Origin: a virus
IMG/VR virus record: IMGVR_UViG_3300020477_001675
Location: 1 to 48,585 of that record
Length of the DNA stretch: 48,585 bases
Reading direction: 5' to 3' (one strand)
Shown here: piece after piece, positions 1 to 7,122 of the stretch
Position numbering within the stretch: the first letter of the stretch is position 1
Layout: each line of letters begins with the position of its first letter
Position numbers and translations under genes: made by a program
Notes under the pieces: generated by a model
Databases searched by the model: none
Told to the model about the DNA's origin: nothing
The model's input: the letters and a program-made list of their open reading frames with translations, nothing else

Positions 1-1590
1 GGGGCAAGCCCTGTCGTATTAATTAAGGCTTCCGATGAAGCTGGGGCAGCTTCTCTTAAGTTTGTTTCGGATCAGGGTGATGATAATCACGATTCGCGAA
101 CTATTGATTTAGTTGATGGTGGAAGCATGAAGTTCTTGAGTTACGAGGGTGGCTCGTGGGCTACTCACGTAACCATTGACAAGGACGGGAAATTTGGAAT
201 TGGAATTGCTCCCACAGTTAAATTCCATGTTTATTATAATTCTGCCTCGGCTTCCGATGGTGCTATTATTGAAAATGCAGGGGGAGGGGTAGAACTCAAA
301 TTAACACCCAGCGGAACTAATACTTGTGGCTTGGTTTACGGTACAGCGGCGGGTGGAGATTTTTATGTTTCTTCAACTAAAACTGGCGTGGGTGAAACCT
401 TCAGGGTTACCGCTGCTGGTCTTGTGGGAATTGGCACCTCTTCTCCTTCTGCGATGCTAGATGTTCGTGCTGGGGCCGAAACTGTTGCAACGTCTGCCGC
501 TCTAAGAACCTCTATTCCTGACACGGTGGGTAATAGGGGTGGGTTGTCAATTTTAAATGCCAGCGGTGGATTACTGGGTGGATTAACCGCAGAAATAATT
601 ACTGCTGGAGCCGCCAATACTTCCGTGGGCAGGCTGGACTTATGGGTACAAAACGCCGCTTCAACTACCACGGCAATGACCATTTTAAAAGATGGCAAAG
701 TTGGTATTGGGACCACTGGGCCCACGACTTTACTGCATGTTGCTGGTGTCGCGCAGTTCGGAAGACAAGACTCTAGTGCTGAAGGTGGCGAGATTCGACT
801 GACGCGGGCAAATGATGATGCTGCTGCATGGGCGATTGATGTTCATGGTAATAGTGGGTCTCATGCTAACCGTCTCAGATTTATAGATGCCACCAGTGGG
901 GCTGAAAAAATGACTATTGATAACAATGGTTATGTTGGCATTGGCCTATCTAATCCTCAATATCTCCTCGACGTAAATGGAAGTGTTCGGGCAAAGGAAG
1001 TTCGCTTCACTGACGGAACCGTTATGACAGGGGCTTCGGGAGGAGGAGGCATCCAGACGACTTATTTCACCTCTAATGGAACCTTTACGGTGCCCAAAGG
1101 CGTGACATCCATAAGGATTAAAATCATGGGTGGCGGTGGTGGCGCGCGAAACTCACAAAGTTGGAGAAGTGGCGCTGGGCTGGGTGAAAGCGGCGGGTCG
1201 GGTGGATATTGTGAAAAAGTTATTGCCACCACCCAGAATGAACAATATACAGTAGTAGTTGGTAAGGGTGGCGGGTATGGTGGTGGCAACCCCGGAGCAA
1301 ATGGAACCAATTCAACTTTTAAGGGCCCCGGGGGGACTACTTCCAAAGCTAACATAACAGCAGGAGGCGGTTTCGGTGGAGGGCGGGGGCACAAAGGGGG
1401 TGTTGCTACCGGAGGCGACCTTAATGTAGCAGGGGTGGATGGCATTAACCCCGGGGGAGACTGGGCGTCGGAAATCCGAGCCCCAGCGCCAAGGGTAGGG
1501 TCAGTTTTTGGTGACGCCTTCGGGGCCGGTGGAGGTTTCGGTCAAGGTACCGGCAGGGATGGTGTCTGTATGGTTGAATATATAGGTTAA
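1..1590 (+). CDS. Tail fibre / adhesin with glycine-rich C-terminus (5' partial)
   Basis: The frame is open from the first base of the window, so the gene begins upstream and the ATG at 127 is internal. The visible 529 residues hold four spaced copies of a G-x-V-G-I-G-T-x-x-P-x-x-L-x-V type motif (near 205, 430, 710 and 940), a pattern common in trimeric phage fibre shafts. After a segment starting TYFTSNGTFTVPKG comes a glycine-rich tail (roughly 1130-1560) like the polyglycine receptor-binding tips of some phage adhesins. No S74 chaperone domain follows; the protein ends at VEYIG. Its job is probably host recognition at the virion surface. The J-like protein of this phage carries a second glycine-rich domain of the same style. 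Family assignment is good; receptor specificity cannot be inferred. Confidence 0.8.
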   Translation, partial: GASPVVLIKASDEAGAASLKFVSDQGDDNHDSRTIDLVDGGSMKFLSYEGGSWATHVTIDKDGKFGIGIAPTVKFHVYYNSASASDGAIIENAGGGVELKLTPSGTNTCGLVYGTAAGGDFYVSSTKTGVGETFRVTAAGLVGIGTSSPSAMLDVRAGAETVATSAALRTSIPDTVGNRGGLSILNASGGLLGGLTAEIITAGAANTSVGRLDLWVQNAASTTTAMTILKDGKVGIGTTGPTTLLHVAGVAQFGRQDSSAEGGEIRLTRANDDAAAWAIDVHGNSGSHANRLRFIDATSGAEKMTIDNNGYVGIGLSNPQYLLDVNGSVRAKEVRFTDGTVMTGASGGGGIQTTYFTSNGTFTVPKGVTSIRIKIMGGGGGARNSQSWRSGAGLGESGGSGGYCEKVIATTQNEQYTVVVGKGGGYGGGNPGANGTNSTFKGPGGTTSKANITAGGGFGGGRGHKGGVATGGDLNVAGVDGINPGGDWASEIRAPAPRVGSVFGDAFGAGGGFGQGTGRDGVCMVEYIG

Positions 1591-1633
1591 ATATTATTTG
1601 ATTTTTTTTCTTCTAACTATTATAATAAGCAAT

Positions 1634-1861
1634 ATGAATACTGAAGAAAATACCCCTCAAAATACCCCTGAAACCGCAGAGGAACAGGCTCCACAGCAAC
1701 TGACTCTTCACACGGCTCTAAATAATGTTGTGGGTGCGGCGAGGGAAGTTAGATTAAATTATCAAGAACACTCACTTTTGGAGAGGTCTATCCAGATGGT
1801 GGTAGAGGCTCTTAATAACGCACCAGTGGAAAATGCGCCAGAGTCAACAGAAAAGGTGTAA
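1634..1861 (+). CDS. Small acidic protein of unknown function
   Basis: This encodes about 75 residues starting MNTEENTPQ. An upstream in-frame ATG at 1598 would add a hydrophobic MIFFLLTIII stretch, but that start sits 8 nt after the previous stop with no ribosome-binding site, so I prefer 1634. The N-terminal third is rich in E, T, P and Q and probably disordered. The middle (LTLHTALNNVVGAAREVRL to MVVEALNN) looks helical. It lies directly before the tubulin-like gene, and its stop codon forms part of the GTGTAA motif upstream of that gene. A role as partner or adaptor of the tubulin-like protein is possible, but only by position. I do not recognise the family. Confidence 0.6.
   Translation: MNTEENTPQNTPETAEEQAPQQLTLHTALNNVVGAAREVRLNYQEHSLLERSIQMVVEALNNAPVENAPESTEKV
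1856..1861 (+). promoter_or_regulatory. GTGTAA motif upstream of the tubulin-like gene
   Basis: GTGTAA lies 11 nt before the ATG at 1873 and includes the TAA stop of the preceding gene. It matches the element found before several other gene starts in this window. No GGTAAAAGG follows here, so support is weaker. Confidence 0.3.
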
Positions 1862-1872
1862 TTGTTTTCGAC

Positions 1873-3054
1873 ATGAACGAAAACAAAGATAACACAGAGC
1901 AACCAACTCCTGTAGATGATATTGTTTCCTATATGCATGGAAACGATGTAGATATTTCTATACCCAATATTCCGCTGCCCACAGCAGTCAAACCCTCTAA
2001 AAAGGAAGACGTCAATAAAGATGTGTGTGATGTGTCCTTTAAGTTTGCTTTTGTGGGTGCAGGACAAGGGGGTTCACGAATCGCTGAAGCTTTTCACACG
2101 CTTGGCTATAGAAAGATTTCTGCCATCAATACTGCCCAGCAAGATTTAAATACCATTAAACTCGACAACAAATTATGCATCGGGGATGGCGGCGCAGGAA
2201 AAGACCCATCGGTGGCCGAAAAGTTGTACGCCGAGAGAAAAGAAGATGTTCTTGATTTCATGTATGATTCTTTCGGAGAATCTGTAGATAGAATTTTTAT
2301 ATGTGCCGGGGCCGGTGGAGGCTCAGGAGCAGGGACGCTTTGTCCGTTAGTAGAAACCGCACAGGAAATGCAACGGTCAATTAAAGCACCCACTAATAAA
2401 GTGGGTGTCGTCCTTGCTCTACCCAAGCATTCAGAGGGGAAGAAAGTTAATGCTAATGCTTTTTCTACTCTTTGTAAGGTGTGGGAATTGGTAGAGAAAG
2501 AAATTGTTTCTCCTCTTATTTTATTAGATAATGAAAAGATAAATAAACTTTATCCGGGATTACCTGTTGGGCCCTTCTGGGAAACTGCTAACATGAGCAT
2601 CGCGGGATTATTCCATTTGTTTAACCATACGGCGTCAAAAGATAGTAGTTATTCTGCTTTTGATTCAAATGATTATAAACAAATATTAGATACTGGTCTT
2701 ATTGTTTTCGGCGCGGCAAGTATCGAGGATTGGACAAGTGGCCCATCCAGTATTAGCAAAACTGTTAGGGATAACTTGAAAAACAATATGTTGGCAGGGG
2801 GTATTGATTTGAGTACTGGCAACTCTGCAGGTGTCGTAATTATTGGTGGAAAAAACGTTTTGGATGAAGTTCCCCAGCAGAATTTAGATAGAGCCTTCGA
2901 CCAGTTCTCCCGCATTCTTAGAAAGGGTAGCGTCGTTCACCGTGGAATCTATAGTGGTGACAAACCTGACCTGACGGTCTATACCGCTATCGGCGGAATT
3001 CAAAAACCCCTTGCAAAGTTAGAGGAATTAAAATTGCTTGGAGATTTAAATTAA
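1873..3054 (+). CDS. Tubulin/FtsZ-like GTPase
   Basis: This 393-residue protein has a disordered N-terminus of about 55 residues followed by a recognisable tubulin/FtsZ GTPase fold. Visible loops are GAGQGG (62-67, T1), NTAQQDL (86-92, T2-like), GDGGAGKDP (104-112, T3-like), the tubulin signature GAGGGSGAGT (146-155, T4) and a T7-like FDSNDYKQIL (263-272). The T7-like loop keeps two acidic residues, D264 and D267, with FtsZ spacing; the usual Asn two residues before the first is Ala262. Family members bind GTP and polymerise into filaments. Phage tubulins (PhuZ of phiKZ-like phages; TubZ-type proteins) position DNA or replication compartments. The C-terminus (ELKLLGDLN) lacks an obvious long acidic tail. 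It sits between a tail-fibre gene and a lysis-like cassette. The fold call is strong; the subfamily and role are open. Confidence 0.88.
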   Translation: MNENKDNTEQPTPVDDIVSYMHGNDVDISIPNIPLPTAVKPSKKEDVNKDVCDVSFKFAFVGAGQGGSRIAEAFHTLGYRKISAINTAQQDLNTIKLDNKLCIGDGGAGKDPSVAEKLYAERKEDVLDFMYDSFGESVDRIFICAGAGGGSGAGTLCPLVETAQEMQRSIKAPTNKVGVVLALPKHSEGKKVNANAFSTLCKVWELVEKEIVSPLILLDNEKINKLYPGLPVGPFWETANMSIAGLFHLFNHTASKDSSYSAFDSNDYKQILDTGLIVFGAASIEDWTSGPSSISKTVRDNLKNNMLAGGIDLSTGNSAGVVIIGGKNVLDEVPQQNLDRAFDQFSRILRKGSVVHRGIYSGDKPDLTVYTAIGGIQKPLAKLEELKLLGDLN

Positions 3055-3077
3055 TTTTATAAAAAAAGGAAACATAT

Positions 3078-3293
3078 ATGGCTACTAAAAAAAGTAATAA
3101 TGTTAAGCCCGGATATCTCACAACGGAATTCTGGATCACAGTTGTGGTCGCATTGAGTTCATTGCTGTGGGGTGCTGGGGTACTCGACCCTGAGGGGGCT
3201 GGAACAGCGAACAAAGTTTTTGGACTTCTAGTTTCAGGACTTAGCGCGGTGGGATATACGGTCTCAAGGGGTCTCGCCAAAAAAGGAACCTAA
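3078..3293 (+). CDS. Small two-helix membrane protein, putative holin
   Basis: This 71-residue protein has a clear ribosome-binding site (AAAAAGGAAAC) before the ATG. It has two hydrophobic segments, about residues 18-36 (FWITVVVALSSLLWGAGVL) and 46-62 (KVFGLLVSGLSAVGYTV), and a basic C-terminal end (SRGLAKKGT). Size and topology fit a small phage holin, which would make timed holes in the inner membrane for lysis. It is the first of several overlapping small membrane or lipoprotein genes; its stop overlaps the next start as TAATG. No endolysin is in the window, so lysis function rests on topology and context. Confidence 0.6.
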   Translation: MATKKSNNVKPGYLTTEFWITVVVALSSLLWGAGVLDPEGAGTANKVFGLLVSGLSAVGYTVSRGLAKKGT

Positions 3294-3472
3294 TGCTCTG
3301 GCTGACAGCAGTTGTAAAAGCCATTTTAGAATGGCTAACAGAACTTGCCAAACAGGATACTAAAGCTAGTGATGCTGACGCTACACCCCAAAGCTTAAAA
3401 GACCGCTGGCGGCAGCGCATCAACGACCAACTAAAAAAAAGTGAAGACCTTAAAAATTCTGACGCTGATTAG
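3293..3472 (+). CDS. Small protein of the lysis-like cassette (59 aa)
   Basis: A 59-residue reading frame starts at an ATG overlapping the stop of the putative holin gene (TAATG), which suggests translational coupling. The N-terminus (MLWLTAVVKAILEWLTEL) is an amphipathic or hydrophobic helix. The rest is polar and charged, with SLKDRWRQRINDQLKK forming a basic helix. The last 32 nt overlap the next lipoprotein gene in another frame. I do not recognise a named family. An accessory holin or inner-membrane spanin-like role is possible from position only. Confidence 0.55.
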   Translation: MLWLTAVVKAILEWLTELAKQDTKASDADATPQSLKDRWRQRINDQLKKSEDLKNSDAD

Positions 3473-3665
3473 TGCGCTTATATTACTTGTTTCGTGCGGA
3501 AGCACTCGGGTGGTATTTGTGGATACTAAAGCTAATTTAGTGAGAATTGGTCCCAACTTTCCCGCAGGAAAGGTATACATACTTAAAAACGGAGAGTGGA
3601 TTCTCTCCAAAAATAAAGTAAAATTACCTGAAGGATGGTACGCGGGTGGTTTACCACAAGACTGA
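3441..3665 (+). CDS. Small lipoprotein (o-spanin-like position), GTG start
   Basis: This 74-residue protein starts at GTG inside the preceding gene, in a different frame. It has a textbook lipoprotein signal: KTLKILTLISALILLVSCGS, with lipobox LVSC and the modified Cys near residue 19. The mature part is about 55 residues (ending LPEGWYAGGLPQD) and would sit on the periplasmic face of a membrane in a diderm host. A small lipoprotein overlapping another lysis-cassette gene resembles the Rz/Rz1 arrangement, where the lipoprotein is the outer-membrane spanin. Unlike many Rz1 proteins it is not strikingly proline-rich, so spanin function is an inference. A terminator follows. Confidence 0.6.
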   Translation: MKTLKILTLISALILLVSCGSTRVVFVDTKANLVRIGPNFPAGKVYILKNGEWILSKNKVKLPEGWYAGGLPQD

Positions 3666-3692
3666 CCAAATTATCCTAATCTGCCAATTCAC

Positions 3693-3720
3693 GAGGGACC
3701 AAAAGGTTCCTCTTTTTTTT
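3693..3720 (+). terminator. Rho-independent terminator
   Basis: GAGGGACC and GGTTCCTC form an 8-bp stem with one G-U pair and an AAAA loop, followed by a run of T to 3720. It ends the transcript of the holin-like and lipoprotein genes. A GTGTAA motif begins 7 nt after it. Confidence 0.85.
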
Positions 3721-3726
3721 ATCTAA

Positions 3727-3732
3727 GTGTAA
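3727..3732 (+). promoter_or_regulatory. GTGTAA motif after the terminator
   Basis: GTGTAA immediately follows the terminator and overlaps the A of an ATG at 3732. If it is a promoter element, that ATG cannot be the main start and the ATG at 3747 is preferred. Confidence 0.4.
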
Positions 3733-3746
3733 TGTCTATTAGAGTC

Positions 3747-4118
3747 ATGAAAACTTTTCTTCACAAAACCAAAGAAAATCTCAAAAATATCGTAGGTTCT
3801 CCTATTTTTTTGAGCATATTAGTTACTTCTGCTGTATTTTTATTGATATTAACTACACAGAAAATTTCTTACGCCGCCCACCTTTTAAAGGTGGAGACGG
3901 AAGCTGAGAAAATTATTATTAAACAAAAAGACATATATCAACAAGAATTGTTACAAAAACAAATTATTATTAATTCTCAGGCTAAAATGATAGAAAGTGC
4001 AGTTAACCATATTAACTATCAACGGGGTATCATGGAGAAACAAAAAAATTCTATCAAAAAACTAATAGAACAATTTGAAAAATTTAATGGCCCTTATGAC
4101 ATCACGAACAAGTTATGA
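3747..4118 (+). CDS. Membrane-anchored coiled-coil protein, i-spanin-like
   Basis: About 123 residues from the preferred start MKTFLHKTK; an in-frame ATG at 3732 would add five residues but overlaps the GTGTAA motif. One N-terminal membrane helix is visible (IFLSILVTSAVFLLILTTQ). It is followed by a long charged helical region rich in K, Q, E and I (from KVETEAEKIIIKQKD onward) that reads as a periplasmic coiled coil. One N-terminal membrane anchor plus a coiled-coil ectodomain is the layout of inner-membrane spanins. The upstream small lipoprotein could be the outer-membrane partner, although a terminator separates them. The stop overlaps the next start (ATGA). The topology is clear; spanin function is inferred. 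Confidence 0.6.
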   Translation: MKTFLHKTKENLKNIVGSPIFLSILVTSAVFLLILTTQKISYAAHLLKVETEAEKIIIKQKDIYQQELLQKQIIINSQAKMIESAVNHINYQRGIMEKQKNSIKKLIEQFEKFNGPYDITNKL

Positions 4119-4426
4119 AGACCAGAACCTTATATAAACAATCGGGTGGAACTTGGATCACAAATACTAAAACTGCTACTACTCGTCACGCCAGTGTCTT
4201 TGATCCCCCAGTGCCGCCTGTAAAAAGAAAAAAAAATATGAGCTCCTGTATTAATCCGGTGCAAAATTTAAATCCTAAAAAAATTAATTTCTTGAAGTTT
4301 CTTTTTGAGCCCCATAATACATTTGCGATGCTTTATGCTGCCCTCCTTGGAGTCAGTGTGGCTTTCAATGTTTATCAGCACATGCAATTAAAGGCATATT
4401 TAGACCTCCTTAATAGTATGCAATGA
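4115..4426 (+). CDS. Single-pass membrane protein, unknown
   Basis: 103 residues, overlapping its neighbours by ATGA at both ends, so it is probably translated by coupling in a three-gene operon. The first ~65 residues are polar, with a short proline-rich basic patch (FDPPVPPVKRKK). One hydrophobic helix lies near residues 70-88 (TFAMLYAALLGVSVAFNVY), followed by a short tail. I do not recognise the family. It probably belongs to the same envelope or lysis function as the genes around it. Confidence 0.55.
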   Translation: MKTRTLYKQSGGTWITNTKTATTRHASVFDPPVPPVKRKKNMSSCINPVQNLNPKKINFLKFLFEPHNTFAMLYAALLGVSVAFNVYQHMQLKAYLDLLNSMQ

Positions 4427-4941
4427 AAAATATAACCTACATTTTTCTTTTAAACATTTTTATGTTTACGGTTGGATGTGGGACATTGTACAATCTTACC
4501 GAGGACGCGCACGACAGGCGGGAGAGGCGTGCGGGTTTGGACCCCCTTCACATTCATAGCTGTGGCCCAACAGCTATGGAAAAAGCTCATGAACTTTATG
4601 GAGGTTCAGTAGATAGAGTTTTAATAAGTAAAGAGCTCCAAGATAAGGGAAATTTTTTAAGGTCTTTTTTATCAGTATTCAGTCATCACGCTAGAAGTAT
4701 TACTTTTCCGGGGGAAATAATAGAGTATTTTGAATCTAGAAATTTCACTATAAATAAAATTAAAGATTTCAAAGATTTAAAAAAGAATGATGTTGCACTT
4801 ATTCTTGTAAAGAAGAAATATTCTATTTCGTACCATTGGATGTGTTATCCTGTGGATTTAAATATTTTTACTTTTTATGGAAGGGGTTCCACGGTGATCA
4901 CTGATATTTATTTAATAAAACCTCCTCCCAAGACTACTTAA
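4423..4941 (+). CDS. Lipoprotein with C39-like cysteine-protease fold (putative)
   Basis: 172 residues. The N-terminus is a lipoprotein signal (YIFLLNIFMFTVGCGT) with the modified Cys near residue 19. The mature part contains HSCGPTAMEKA (Cys near residue 47) and later SYHWMCYP (His near residue 145). A C-G-P-x-A helix followed by a late His in a beta-rich region is the hallmark of C39-type papain-like peptidases and their relatives. The protein would be a membrane-anchored periplasmic enzyme or pseudo-enzyme. It ends the overlapping envelope-protein operon. Possible roles include peptidoglycan or host-protein cleavage during lysis, or superinfection exclusion; none is shown by sequence alone. 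Confidence 0.55.
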   Translation: MKNITYIFLLNIFMFTVGCGTLYNLTEDAHDRRERRAGLDPLHIHSCGPTAMEKAHELYGGSVDRVLISKELQDKGNFLRSFLSVFSHHARSITFPGEIIEYFESRNFTINKIKDFKDLKKNDVALILVKKKYSISYHWMCYPVDLNIFTFYGRGSTVITDIYLIKPPPKTT

Positions 4942-4992
4942 AAAATGTAAATCTTTTTTTTATCTATCTTCTTCCCAAACTGCGTATTTCTT

Positions 4993-5013
4993 GTGTATTT
5001 ACTACTGAAAAGG
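4993..5013 (+). promoter_or_regulatory. Degenerate promoter-like motif and ribosome-binding site
   Basis: GTGTAT (one mismatch to GTGTAA) is followed 10 nt later by GAAAAGG, ending 7 nt before the GTG start at 5021. The RBS supports the GTG start; the promoter reading is weak. Confidence 0.3.
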
Positions 5014-5020
5014 TGTCTTT

Positions 5021-5605
5021 GTGGATAAAGTAAATAAACTAGAATTTGAAATTTTCGAAGTCTCAGGCTTTCAAAAAAAGCCTGACTCTTCCTCTTCGAA
5101 AAAAGAGGCACCACAGGCTCCTCAAGCAGATGAAAATGTGGCTATTGCTTTTTCTGCAAAAATCGTCGGTATGCTTCGGGAAAAAATGAGGAAACACAAC
5201 AAAGCAAACCCCAATAAAAAAGTAACTCTTTCAGAACTCAAAAAAGTTTATACGTCTGGAGCCACAGCCTTTTCAGCTTCAAGCTATCCAGATAACACAC
5301 GCGGAGAAGTTGCGCTAGCACGAGTGAACATGTTTTTACGGCTTAAGAATGAAAAAGATGCTTATAAAAATGATTTAACACATTTATCCCAAGCTTCATT
5401 TTCTCACATGACAGAACTTCAACTAGAAGAGGAAGAACAAGAAGATAAAACCATTTTTGATGTAACGGACAACCTCACCCCTTCAAAACAAGATTTTGCG
5501 TTGGCTACTGAAGATATCCATAATAACAAGCTTGATTATGACTTTCAAGATGTCCATGAGCTCTATTTAGATGATTATAAGCCAGTAGGATTTTTGTGGG
5601 AATAA
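5021..5605 (+). CDS. Head-module protein of unknown function
   Basis: 194 residues from a GTG start supported by an upstream GAAAAGG. A disordered Ser/Pro/Gln-rich stretch (about 20-38) precedes a conserved-looking core: KVTLSELKKVYTSGATAFSA, then GEVALARVNMFLRL. The C-terminal half is acidic (ELQLEEEEQEDKT) and ends GFLWE. The core pattern resembles small DUF-type domains in other large phages, but I cannot name it securely. It sits 4 nt before the prohead protease/scaffold gene, so a role in head assembly or as an internal head protein is plausible by position only. Confidence 0.6.
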   Translation: MDKVNKLEFEIFEVSGFQKKPDSSSSKKEAPQAPQADENVAIAFSAKIVGMLREKMRKHNKANPNKKVTLSELKKVYTSGATAFSASSYPDNTRGEVALARVNMFLRLKNEKDAYKNDLTHLSQASFSHMTELQLEEEEQEDKTIFDVTDNLTPSKQDFALATEDIHNNKLDYDFQDVHELYLDDYKPVGFLWE

Positions 5606-5609
5606 CCTT

Positions 5610-7103
5610 ATGAAAGAATTTAAATATAAAACTAGCTTTAGTTCTGTTATTAAACCCATCGTATCAGAAGAAAAAGATAAGTACTTGGCGATGGCAAGTT
5701 TAATGGATGTTGGAGATTTTGTCCCTGATATTGATACAGAATCTAATATTGATTTATTGCCTATAGCGTTTAATGCTTTTGTTGCAAATCGTGTTAATAA
5801 AAATGGCGACGTAATTGATGCGGCGACGGCGTTAGCGATTCATAAAAATTTTATTAATAAACCTATTAACATTGAGCACAACAGGGAAAAGGTGATGGGA
5901 ACCATTTTAACTGCTGGCTTCAGTGAGTTTGGAACAGATCGCCCACTGACCGAAAGTCAGGTGAAGGATATAAAGGGGCCTTTTAATATCACGCTTGGAG
6001 GGGTTATTTGGAAGGTGGTAAATAGTAAAATCGCAGATTTAATTGAAAGTTCTACCGACCCCGCAAGTGAATACTACCATAGTATTTCTGCTAGTTGGGA
6101 GCTCGGTTTTTCAGATTACAAGTTAGCCCTGATTGAAGGAGACAGTAAAAACCTTGAAGATGCAACTATCATTGATGAAGAAAAGTCAATTGAAGAATTA
6201 GGGCCTAATTTGAAGAGTTTTGGCGGCTCAGGTGTTCTTGAGGATGGCAGAAATGTTTACCGCCAAGTTATAGACGAGGTCGTTCCCTTGGGGATAGGCT
6301 TAACAGAAACGCCTGCAGCTGAGGTGGTTGGTATTCATACCAAGCCCAAGGCTCAGGAAAACCAAACAGAAATTGTTAATTCTAGCGAAAAAAACATTTC
6401 ACAAACCCAAAATAATAATGTAATAGAAAATACGAGTGTTGTTATGAAAATTACAAAAATTGAAGATATCAATAGCGAAAGCGTCAAGCTTCTTGAAGCT
6501 TCTGCCGTTTCTGATTTCATTCAAGACCAGCTTAAACAGGCCTCTGAACAATATAGCATTGAAAAGTCAAAGCTTAACACTGCTCTTACCGAGGCAACTG
6601 AAAAGCATGAAGCCTTGGTAGCAGAACATACAGAAGTCAAAGAGCAGCTTGATAGAGTACAGACCTCCCTTCACAAGCTGGAAGCTGAAAAAGCCGCCAA
6701 GGAAGCTGAAGAGCGGTTTACTAATCGCATGTCTGTGTTGGATGAAGAATTTGTGCTCGAAGATGAAGAGCGCGAGCTTATTGCATCAGACATTAAGGAC
6801 ATGACCGAAGACAACTTTTCGGAGTACCACGACAAACTTAACGTTTTTATGAAAAATAAAAAGCGTGAGGTGGTCGAGGCTTTTGAGAAGCAAAAGGCCG
6901 AGGAAGAGGCCAAGGCGCAAGAAGAGGCTGAAGAAGCCGAAAAGCTCGCTCAAGCCTCTCCGAAGGAAGTAGTTGAAGAGGCAATTGAAAATGCTGATCT
7001 TGAGGAAGATGAAGTTCCCAATTCTATTGAGGCTTCTCAACCCACCATTTTTGATCGGTACAAAGCTGCCTTTTCTTTGGACCAATTTGAAATTAATAAA
7101 TAA
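5610..7103 (+). CDS. Prohead protease fused to scaffold
   Basis: 497 residues in two parts. The N-terminal ~240 residues look like a prohead (U35/T4 gp21-like) serine protease: NIEHNREKVMGTIL carries the candidate catalytic His90, and YYHSISASWELGF carries the candidate nucleophile among Ser158, Ser160 and Ser162, with an S-W-E-L context like the S-M-E-V of related enzymes. From about residue 280 to 465 the protein is a long charged coiled coil rich in E, K and A, as expected of a scaffold or core protein. It would direct capsid assembly and then cleave itself and capsid precursors. An in-frame ATG at 6444 (residue 279), at the junction, could start a separate scaffold polypeptide. The decoration-like and major capsid genes follow directly. 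Confidence 0.82.
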   Translation: MKEFKYKTSFSSVIKPIVSEEKDKYLAMASLMDVGDFVPDIDTESNIDLLPIAFNAFVANRVNKNGDVIDAATALAIHKNFINKPINIEHNREKVMGTILTAGFSEFGTDRPLTESQVKDIKGPFNITLGGVIWKVVNSKIADLIESSTDPASEYYHSISASWELGFSDYKLALIEGDSKNLEDATIIDEEKSIEELGPNLKSFGGSGVLEDGRNVYRQVIDEVVPLGIGLTETPAAEVVGIHTKPKAQENQTEIVNSSEKNISQTQNNNVIENTSVVMKITKIEDINSESVKLLEASAVSDFIQDQLKQASEQYSIEKSKLNTALTEATEKHEALVAEHTEVKEQLDRVQTSLHKLEAEKAAKEAEERFTNRMSVLDEEFVLEDEERELIASDIKDMTEDNFSEYHDKLNVFMKNKKREVVEAFEKQKAEEEAKAQEEAEEAEKLAQASPKEVVEEAIENADLEEDEVPNSIEASQPTIFDRYKAAFSLDQFEINK

Positions 7104-7122
7104 TATATAATTAGGAGAAATT

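Noticed and set aside
1062-1445. Proline-rich minus-strand ORF opposite the fibre gene
   Set aside because: Antisense shadow of the glycine-rich C-terminus of the fibre gene.
1873-3054. Evidence for a phiKZ-like phage nucleus
   Set aside because: A tubulin-like gene alone is not enough; no nuclear-shell protein or multisubunit RNA polymerase is in the window.
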